Assembly: GCF_900091855.1 (NCBI RefSeq)
Contig: NZ_FMCH01000476.1
Location: 1 to 64,000, forward strand
Direction: 5' to 3'
Length of the DNA: 64,000 bases
Source of the DNA: Streptomyces sp. DvalAA-14
Lineage (GTDB): Bacteria > Actinomycetota > Actinomycetes > Streptomycetales > Streptomycetaceae
Both the position numbers and the translations under genes were made by a program. The first letter of the stretch is position 1; each line of letters opens with the position of its first letter. The notes under the pieces were generated by a model that was given only the letters and a program-made list of their open reading frames with translations, made no database searches and was not told the origin of the DNA. Shown here piece by piece: positions 58,004 to 64,000 of the stretch.

Positions 58004-58601
58004 GGTAGAGCGGTATGAGCCCGTGCGAGGGTAAATAAGAATGTTTCGCTAGTGCGCTGCGGGCATGGACGGGCAAGAGAGACGTGTGATGCGCGTGCCA
58101 TGGTACGGCTACGGCAATCTCTACATATATGCGCGATCTAGTCTTACTAGCCCGGTGCGTCATCGATGGCATTAGCGGCTCGCGCACATTCAGCAGACAT
58201 CAGGAGGACGTCGGGGCGGCGGCGGGGATGCCGGCAGGTCTGCTAACGCTCTGAGCGCTGATTTCACCTTTCGGTATCGGGCACCCTCATGGCGCCTGGC
58301 GAGAGGTCCGTGCGGCGGATAGTCGGGACGACCGAGTGTGTGCCGGGACGGACTACTTCACCGTCCGCCCGTTGGCTACCGCCCGCGAACCCTGGTCCGC
58401 ACGCGCAGAGCAAGTGTCGCCTGTACACACCTTCAACCACCTCACCCGCATCCCTGAACCGAGCCCGCCCCAGCTGACTCCCGGCCCCCACCTGGTGTGT
58501 GCCGAATATGCGCCGACCGGTCCCGGCGGTGCAGGGCTTCGGGCAGCAGGTCCACGCTAGTGTTGGAGGCCGGTCGGCCCGCTCCTGGGAGGCGTAGCAG
58601 C
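58004..58601. other. 598-base region without a supported gene
   Basis: The first about 180 bases are A+T-rich, like the preceding gene. At 58188-58198 it has ATTCAGCAGAC, one mismatch from the putative integrase arm site. The rest is G+C-rich with several short frames, none having a ribosome-binding site and recognisable protein. It is probably eroded element sequence plus the Uma2 promoter. Confidence 0.5.
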
Positions 58602-59150
58602 GTGGACCCGCAGCATTTCGCACTCCTCAATGAGGCCCGCAGGAATTTGCCGGACGGGTTCAAGGCGGAGATCTCGGGTGACAGCATTGTCATGCTGGTC
58701 GCGCCCTCGGGCATTCATCAGCGCAATCTCCTGGTGGTGCGGCGTCAGTTCGACGCGCACTGCCCAGGCGACCTGCTGCCGAGCGAGAACACCGACCTCG
58801 TCTCTCCTGGCGTGGGCAAGAGCCGTAACCCCGACCTCACCTACCTGCCTGCCGGTGTCCTGGAGACCACGGACACCCAGGTCCCTGCGGAGGCCGCGGT
58901 GATTGCCGTTGAATTGGTCTCGCCGTCGAACCCTGAGAACGACTGGGTAGGGAAGGTGCGGGATTACCCGATGATGGGAATCCCGATGTATCTGGTGGTC
59001 GATGCCAGGCTGAAATCCGTCACGCTCTTCAGTCACCCCGACGGTAGAAAATATCACCGCCGCGAGGACGCAGACTTCGGCGAGATCCTCAGGATCCCGG
59101 ACCCGTTCGACTTCGACTTGGACACCGCGACGCTGCTGACCTACTCCTGA
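58602..59150 (+). CDS. Uma2-family (PD-(D/E)XK-fold) protein
   Basis: 182-aa DUF820/Uma2 protein. The pattern runs LPDGFKAEISGDSIVMLVAP near residue 20, NPDLTYLP (Asp of the PD motif) near 82, AVIAVELVSPSNPENDWVGK (E-x-hydrophobic-x-S...K) near 102, then KVRDYPMMGIPMYLVVDARL. GTG start at 58602 with GGGAGG nine bases upstream. The fold is nuclease-like. Uma2 genes are abundant in Streptomyces and mobile regions, and no function is established. Confidence 0.85.
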   Translation: MDPQHFALLNEARRNLPDGFKAEISGDSIVMLVAPSGIHQRNLLVVRRQFDAHCPGDLLPSENTDLVSPGVGKSRNPDLTYLPAGVLETTDTQVPAEAAVIAVELVSPSNPENDWVGKVRDYPMMGIPMYLVVDARLKSVTLFSHPDGRKYHRREDADFGEILRIPDPFDFDLDTATLLTYS

Positions 59151-59194
59151 AGCCTGGGCGGCGCAGCTTGGACGGCGCCCGAGCACGCCTGGAC

Positions 59195-59480
59195 GCGGGC
59201 GGTGGGTCGGCGGCTGGGCGGGAACACGGCCCCCAAGATCGAGGGCCTGATCTTGCGTCCTGGACGAAGGGGAGCCGCCGAAGGCGGTGTGAAACCTCAT
59301 GCGGCGACGAGCCGCCGACGCGTTGGACGCGGCTACCCGCCGGCACGGACTTCGAGGCCCTTGCCGACGTCGTCGAGACGTGGGGCGCGAGACTTTCGTG
59401 GACCGCGGGGGGTTCCCACCCCTCAACCTTGTCGACGACGAGCTGGAGGAGTCCGGCCGGGCCGCGGGCTCCGCATCCGA
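59195..59480 (+). pseudogene. Decayed, frameshifted paralogue of the 53275-54078 gene
   Basis: In different frames the sequence matches that gene in order: CGGTGGGTCGGCGGCTGGGC (compare GRRLGWK), ATCGAGGGCCTGATCTTGCGTCCTGGACGA (shown in two parts: ATCGAGGGCCTGATCTT and CGTCCTGGACGA; compare IDGRIFVLDD), GCCGCCGACGCGTTGGACGC (AADALDA). After a gap come TTCGAGGCCCTTGCCGACGT (compare FEVILHIVEDV) and GACGACGAGCTGGAGGAGTC (DDEEEFG). Several indels prevent any continuous frame. It lies outside the last att copy, so it records an older insertion. Confidence 0.65.
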
Positions 59481-59526
59481 CGGGCACCGGCACTCGTGCC
59501 GTGTTGCGGCAACGGGCGGCCGACCG

Positions 59527-59859
59527 TCAGCTTGCCGTTGGTCCGTCGGTGACTGGCGAGGGACGTTCGTTTTCGACAGCGAGAGCGACTTGGGCGGTCC
59601 ATGACCAGGGTTTCTGGGGCGGATTCCAGCTCACCTCGATGTCGGTGCGGTGGAGGTCGCGCGCCAGTTCCGTCACCATCACCGCCGCAGCGGCCCGCGC
59701 GTCTCTTGGATCAGTGTCGATCGGCAGGTCCAGGCGCCCGCAGAGCATTCCGCCTTCCATGGTGAGGACGCTGGTGCGCCAACCCTCGGGCGTCGCCAGC
59801 AGGACGATCCCCTTCGGAAGGCCCCAGTCGGGCCGCTTCTCCTTCTTGCGCCTCACCAT
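59527..59859 (-). CDS. Hypothetical protein
   Basis: 110-aa protein: a basic start (MVRRKKEKRPDWGLPKGIVL), a compact alpha/beta body (LLATPEGWRTSVLTMEGGML, RAAAAVMVTELARDLHRTDI) and a Trp-rich end (WNPPQKPWSWTAQVALAVE). The coding bias is good. Starts at 59859 and 59874 are both possible and neither has a clear ribosome-binding site. The family is not recognised; it could belong to the eroded element. Confidence 0.55.
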   Translation of the reverse strand: MVRRKKEKRPDWGLPKGIVLLATPEGWRTSVLTMEGGMLCGRLDLPIDTDPRDARAAAAVMVTELARDLHRTDIEVSWNPPQKPWSWTAQVALAVENERPSPVTDGPTAS

Positions 59860-60406
59860 GTCGCTATCCAACATCGTCGGGTTCGCGGTGGGAACTTCCC
59901 CGGGTGGCGGGGATCGCGCGCGAGGGGGAGCGGGATGCCGATGGTGTCGTCGGACAGGAATGTCGTGCCGTGCTCACCTGTCGAACGGCATCAAGTGCCC
60001 GACTGCTTAAGGATGGTCGGGGCGGGTGTGGCGAATTCCTGGGCGTTGTCGGTCATCGAGCGGTTGGGCGGTTGGGGTCGGCTTCCGGGAGGAGTTGAAC
60101 GACGCCCACCCAGGGGTACTCGTCTGTCTTGTGAAAGGCTCGGACTCTCCAGCGTCCGGCTGGCAATGGGACGGGAGCTTCATCCGGCTGTGACAACGTG
60201 CCGACGATCCCGCCGGGTCCGGAATGCGGCCCGGGGCGGCGCCCACCGGATGGGTCCGGCCTGCCCCTTGAGGTGAGCCGCTCGTTTTACGGGCGTACGG
60301 GCGGGATCTCACCGATGAGGGGTGGGCCCTGCGTCGCAAGCGGTATCGCACGCTGCTCGGACAAAGGATTCCTGGCGGCCAGCTGGCAAAGCGGTCAACT
60401 GCCCGG
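59860..60406. other. Intergenic region without a supported gene
   Basis: About 547 bases with only short frames lacking ribosome-binding sites and recognisable domains. It probably marks the transition from island to core. The right island boundary cannot be placed more exactly. Confidence 0.4.
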
Positions 60407-61627
60407 TCAAGGGTCACCGTTCCCAGCGGCGGATGCCGCACCGGCCGCGGTTCGTGCCGCCCGCGCTCGCGGGTGGGCGGGGCCGAAGTGCTCCTCCCAC
60501 TGCGCGGCGGCGACCGCCATCTCCTCGGCGGAGGCGCGGATCGAGGCCAGCAGGGTACGGATTTCCAGCATGCCGAAGTGGTGCGGGCCGATTCGCGAGG
60601 CTGCCTCCGCGAGGGCCTGTTCGGCAGCTGTCTCCGCTTCGGCGCGGCGGGCGAGGCCGTGCAGGGCCACCGCGCGGAAGAGGAACCAGCCGATGCGGTA
60701 GGCGGGATCGGTCAGGGATGTCCGCTCGGTCCCCGGCAGCGCTTCGAACGCGGCAAGCGCCTCCGCGTGGCGGCCCTGTCCGTTGAGCGTGACGACCAGG
60801 TCGAGCCGCACATGGAGGATGCGGGGGTCGTAAACGCTGACCCGCGACAGGGTTGTATGGGCCAGGGCGGCACGCAACTGGCGCTCGGCCTCGGCGGGGC
60901 GCCCCAGCTCCGTCAGTGCGAAGGCCACCCGCTGGGCCGCTCCGGCGAAATGCTTGGCGCCGTCCGGGTCGTCGTCGGCCGCCTCCGTGGCGGTCGCCAG
61001 GATCTCCCGCGCGTCGTCGAGGGCCTCGTCCGCCCGGCCGAGGAGGATGAGCTGGTCGAGCCGGTCGCCACGGTGCGCCACTCGCTGCGCCGGCCTGACG
61101 CCCTCGGCGTCCGCCGCCGGCAGCATCGCCTCAATCTCAGCCAGCGCGTCGGCATGCCGTCCCCACCGGCTGAGGGCAGCGGCGATCATCCGCCCGGCCG
61201 CGAAGTGGCAAGCCACGTGTTCGGCCCCGGTGCGACCCTCGTAGGTCTCCTTCAGCTCCGATGCCGCGGCTGCCGCCTCCGCGAAACGGGCGGCGTCGAG
61301 CAGCGCTGCGATGAGCTTCACGCGCATCACAAAGGTGGCGGGGGACTCGGGGCCCACGAGGCGCCCGAAGTCGGAGGCGGCGCGGGCCAATTCCCGGACC
61401 GCTTCGTCGGACGGCCCCAGCTCCAGGAGCGCCTTGCCGTACAGGTGGCGGACCGCTGCGGTCTGCTCGGGGTCCGAGGCCGGGTCGGCTTCGAGGCTAC
61501 GCAACACGCCGCCGAGACGCCGCGCCTCCACGTGGAGCGCAGCCTGTTTGCCGAAGGCACGCTCGGGCGCGGCTGCCGCTTCCCCCGTCCCCTGGTTCCC
61601 TCTGCGCAACGCTGACCACAAACCCAT
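60407..61627 (-). CDS. TPR-repeat protein
   Basis: 406-aa helical repeat protein. Tetratricopeptide-like units recur through the whole length (YGKALLELGPSDEAVRELAR, RFAEAAAAASELKETYEGRT, GRHADALAEIEAMLPAADAE, LGRPAEAERQLRAALAHTTL, LARRAEAETAAEQALAEAAS). No catalytic or DNA-binding domain is seen. GGGGGGA lies just before the ATG at 61627. It is probably a scaffold or regulatory protein and is related in type to the next gene on the same strand. Confidence 0.78.
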   Translation of the reverse strand: MGLWSALRRGNQGTGEAAAAPERAFGKQAALHVEARRLGGVLRSLEADPASDPEQTAAVRHLYGKALLELGPSDEAVRELARAASDFGRLVGPESPATFVMRVKLIAALLDAARFAEAAAAASELKETYEGRTGAEHVACHFAAGRMIAAALSRWGRHADALAEIEAMLPAADAEGVRPAQRVAHRGDRLDQLILLGRADEALDDAREILATATEAADDDPDGAKHFAGAAQRVAFALTELGRPAEAERQLRAALAHTTLSRVSVYDPRILHVRLDLVVTLNGQGRHAEALAAFEALPGTERTSLTDPAYRIGWFLFRAVALHGLARRAEAETAAEQALAEAASRIGPHHFGMLEIRTLLASIRASAEEMAVAAAQWEEHFGPAHPRARAARTAAGAASAAGNGDP

Positions 61628-62072
61628 CGGTCCCCCCTAGGTGCCCCGACACGATCGTATCCGCCCCCTGCGGCGTGGCCTCCTGCCAGCTGAGCAGCTC
61701 GTCGCTGGCGGCTACTCCTCCCGGTCTCGCGGGCTTTCCTCCCGGCGAGAACCTGGCGTCTCGGCGGGGGGAAAGCGGCTGACCTCGACCCGCCCGCGAC
61801 CCCCGCGAACAAGCGCGCCGCCCAAGTGCCTTCCGCTGGGCAATGTTCAGCCGTGTGACCGGTGAAGGCCGCTGGGTGGAGGCGAGCAGCCGGGCGAATC
61901 GCCAGTGGGCGCCCACCACCTGGCGTGGACCAGGCCATGCCAAGCCGCCGTACGGCACGGTGGCGGGACGGCTGGGGGTCGGAACGGTGGCGGCGGCCTG
62001 GGCTCGGGCGGCACCCCGGGGGGCGGCACCCCGCTGCGAGGTGCCGCCCTGCGGACGGTGGGCCGGGCCGGG
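61628..62072. other. Intergenic region with terminator
   Basis: 445 bases between two minus-strand genes. It contains the hairpin at 62021-62049 near the upstream gene's stop and presumably the promoter of the 61627 gene. No gene is supported. Confidence 0.55.
62021..62049 (-). terminator. Terminator after the large TPR gene
   Basis: GGGCGGCACC and GGTGCCGCCC form a perfect 10-bp stem with a 9-base loop, 24 bases beyond the stop at 62073. Confidence 0.7.
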
Positions 62073-64000
62073 CTATTTGTCGTCGCGCAGCCGTGCCGCC
62101 AGCGAGGTGAGCGGGGTGGCCTCCTTCGGGTGGCCCAGCGAGGTCAGGCGGGCGATTGCCGCGTCGAGGCGGGCGAGGGCGGGAGCGGTCCGTTTGAGGT
62201 AGAGGCCCTCGACGACGCCCGCCAGTCGGACGCTCTCGGCCCATTCCTCGACGCGGTCGTCCTCCGGCGCGGGCTCGCCGATCAGATCGAGGGCCTTGTC
62301 CAGCGCGGCCAAGGCGTCCTCGTACGCGCCGGCGTAGGCGTTGACCCGGCCGTGTTCGTAGGCCAGGGCGGTATCCAGGGAGCGGCCGCGGGCCTCGAAG
62401 CCGGCGGCGCGGGCCTCGTCGGCGATCCGGCCGGCGTCGGCGAGGAAGGCGAGGGCGTCGGTGAGACCGTCCGGGCCCTGCTGCTCGGCCTGGAGGCGGG
62501 CGAGTTCGCGCAGGGCGTTGCTGAGCTGTTCGTAGCGGGGTGCTCGCGCGTGGGCGGCGAGTGCCTGCTCCGCGGCCTGCCGGGCCGGCCCGAACTCGCC
62601 GGCCTCGCCGAGGAGTACCGCCGTCTCCGCGGCGATCATGGCGTGGCTTCCCGGGTCGTCGTCCCAGCCGGCCGACTCGGCGGCGAGGGCGACGAACTCC
62701 GCGGTGGCGGCCTTGAGATCCTCCCCCGCGTGCAGCGCGCGGGCGCGGGTCAGGCGCAGTTGGGCGAGGAGGCGGTCGTTCAACTCTCCAGCGACGGCGT
62801 CTGGTTCGGCCAGCAGGGAGTCGAGCAGGGCGATGCTGTCCTCCACACGGCCGAGGTCGAGACTGAGGGCGGCGGCGTTGCCGTAGGTGGTGAAGGCTTC
62901 GGCCCGCTGGTCCGCGCGCAGTTCCAGTTCCGCCGAGCGCGTCAGGTGGCGCAGCGCCTCGTCGGGTCGGCCAAGGTGCATGCACACCTCGGCGAGATCG
63001 CCCTGGAGGCGGGAGGTGTGCACGGCTTCGGCGGGCCAGTCGGCGGCCAGCCGCAGCGCCTCGGTCAGATCGTCGTGCGCGCCCTGGGCCTCACCCAGGC
63101 CGAGCCGGAGCCGGGCGCGCAGCCCGAGCGCGCGCGGGAGGTGCCAGGCGGGGCCGCGCTCCTTCAACTCGTCCAGCAGGCCGTCGACTTCCGTGTGAGC
63201 AGCGGGCAGGTCGCCGCGGATGGCCCAGGTCGTGGCGCGCAGGAAGCGGGCGCCGGAGATCTGGGTGACGACGCCGTGCCGGGTGGCGAATTCCCGGAGC
63301 AGGTCCGCCTCGGCGAGAACCGGCGCGGCGTGTTCCTCGTTCCCCGACGCCTGGAGCCGCAGACCCAGCGCGGTCGCCCGCAGCCGCAGCAGGCGCGCCT
63401 CCTGGTAGGGGGCGAGACCGGGCGTGTCCTCCTGCAGGCGGACCGCCGCGGCGTGGACACCGGTCAGCGCGGCGACCCTCGCCTCGACGGCTGCCGCCGG
63501 GCCCGTGCGGTCCGCCTTCTCCGCTTTTTCCGCCTTCTCCGCCTTCTCCGCCTTCTCGGCTCCGTTGGCTCCGTCGGCCCCGGCGGCTCGCTCCGCGGGC
63601 TCCGCAGGCGCTGCGGGTTGCCCCGCCTCGGCCGGCCCGGCCGCCTCCGCAGCGTCGGCCGCCTCCGCAGCGTCGGCCGGCTCCGCGGGCTCCGGCGGCT
63701 TCACCGGCTCCGTCACCTGCTCGGCCTCGGCGAGCAGGGCGTAGCCGCGGGCGAATGCGGCGTGGCCCGGCTCCCCGGCCTCGTCGTACAGATCCCCGGC
63801 CTGTGTGAACAGGGCGGCCGCGACTGCGTACTCCTCCTTCTCGTGGACCCGGCTCGCCTCGTCGGCCAGCAGGTCGGCGCGCAGCCGCACGAACGAGCCC
63901 ACGGCCGGGTCGTCGGGGTGGGTGTAGTCCGGGGCGGCGACCAGGGCGCGCAGCCGAGCCCAGCAGGCGTTCGCGTCCGGGTGCGCCCGCTCGTCCAAGT
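62073..64000 (-). CDS. Large TPR-repeat protein, 5' end outside or at window edge
   Basis: At least 641 codons; the frame is open to the window edge (a TTG at 63998 is the first possible start), so the N-terminus is undetermined. Residues about 95-165 are a low-complexity Ala/Glu/Pro linker with AEPADAAEAADAAEAAGPAE and a KAE triplet run (EKAEKAEKAEKAEKAD, encoded by a 9-nt repeat around 63510-63560). The rest is tetratricopeptide-like (LGRPDEALRHLTRSAELELR, YAGAYEDALAALDKALDLIG). No enzyme domain is seen. It resembles the 60407-61627 protein in type. A helical scaffold role is inferred. Confidence 0.75.
   Translation of the reverse strand, partial: LDERAHPDANACWARLRALVAAPDYTHPDDPAVGSFVRLRADLLADEASRVHEKEEYAVAAALFTQAGDLYDEAGEPGHAAFARGYALLAEAEQVTEPVKPPEPAEPADAAEAADAAEAAGPAEAGQPAAPAEPAERAAGADGANGAEKAEKAEKAEKAEKADRTGPAAAVEARVAALTGVHAAAVRLQEDTPGLAPYQEARLLRLRATALGLRLQASGNEEHAAPVLAEADLLREFATRHGVVTQISGARFLRATTWAIRGDLPAAHTEVDGLLDELKERGPAWHLPRALGLRARLRLGLGEAQGAHDDLTEALRLAADWPAEAVHTSRLQGDLAEVCMHLGRPDEALRHLTRSAELELRADQRAEAFTTYGNAAALSLDLGRVEDSIALLDSLLAEPDAVAGELNDRLLAQLRLTRARALHAGEDLKAATAEFVALAAESAGWDDDPGSHAMIAAETAVLLGEAGEFGPARQAAEQALAAHARAPRYEQLSNALRELARLQAEQQGPDGLTDALAFLADAGRIADEARAAGFEARGRSLDTALAYEHGRVNAYAGAYEDALAALDKALDLIGEPAPEDDRVEEWAESVRLAGVVEGLYLKRTAPALARLDAAIARLTSLGHPKEATPLTSLAARLRDDK

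Noticed and set aside
58289-58560. Short frames between the split membrane gene and Uma2
   Set aside because: Two overlapping frames of 62-75 codons with no ribosome-binding site and no domain; more likely eroded sequence.

Overview
This window is high-G+C actinomycete chromosome, almost certainly Streptomyces or a close relative. The support is genus-typical content: DUF397 and DUF5753-XRE genes, ATPase/XRE pairs, MsiK, mycothiol synthesis, bldA-type TTA codons in accessory genes, and the order mshA-ybjN ... gpmA ... phoU/phoR-phoP ... carD-ispD-ispF-cysS-rlmB ... msiK known from Streptomyces. Parts of it also match the mycobacterial Rv0474-Rv0491 order.

Layout. (1) 1-6.7 kb: end of a possible RiPP locus (leader-binding ThiF-like E1 enzyme plus M14 carboxypeptidase), an aldo/keto reductase, a MerR-PP2C fusion with its own MerR-type promoter and 10-nt repeats, a SnoaL-tailed ECF sigma factor and a VOC protein. 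(2) 6.8-13.9 kb: conserved block with a methyltransferase, XRE regulator, HbhA-like protein, DUF2516 protein, a SpoIIE-type phosphatase, and mshA with a SigR-like promoter followed by ybjN. (3) 14-20.8 kb: accessory genes (SDR/XRE pair, HbpS-like protein, ATPase/XRE/DUF397 set, an exporter) ending in a truncated tyrosine recombinase. (4) 20.8-38.7 kb: core block with gpmA, phoU-phoRP with a PHO box, a Cys-rich 58-aa protein that is easily missed, carD preceded by a 12-nt repeat array, ispDF, cysS, rlmB, a DoxX protein, a sugar-phosphate nucleotidyltransferase and msiK. (5) 38.8-about 59.5 kb: an integrative-element array at tRNA-Thr(UGU). (6) about 60.4-64 kb: two TPR proteins, probably core again.

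The tRNA-Thr array is the most interesting part. The 45-nt 3' end of the tRNA is repeated at 45931, 53119 and (three mismatches) 57004, which cuts the island into three consecutive cargo segments. Segment 1 carries a compact divergent six-gene cassette: a DCD/dUTPase-fold protein, a HIT protein, an unrecognised 313-aa protein and a cysteine desulfurase on one side, and a LysR-like regulator with a TTA codon plus an endonuclease/exonuclease/phosphatase-methyltransferase fusion on the other. All junctions but one overlap. The methyltransferase half resembles the DNA-phosphorothioation-associated putative methyltransferase family, but no other Dnd or Ssp gene is present. I regard this cassette as the best candidate for an undescribed sulfur-, nucleotide- or DNA-modification (possibly defence) system. 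Segment 2 carries an ATPase, an XRE-TPR regulator preceded by a 13-codon leader ORF, and a NACHT-LRR NTPase with four TTA codons, a likely anti-phage protein. Segment 3 carries a hypothetical protein, a SUKH immunity-type protein and a tandem GNAT protein. All three segments lack an intact integrase: only chimeric or truncated remnants remain, so they look stranded.

Beyond the last att copy lie more relics: an A+T-rich membrane gene split by an in-frame TAG, a Uma2 nuclease-fold gene, and a frameshifted paralogue of the segment 3 hypothetical gene. This suggests at least one older, eroded insertion. No rRNA or CRISPR array was seen.
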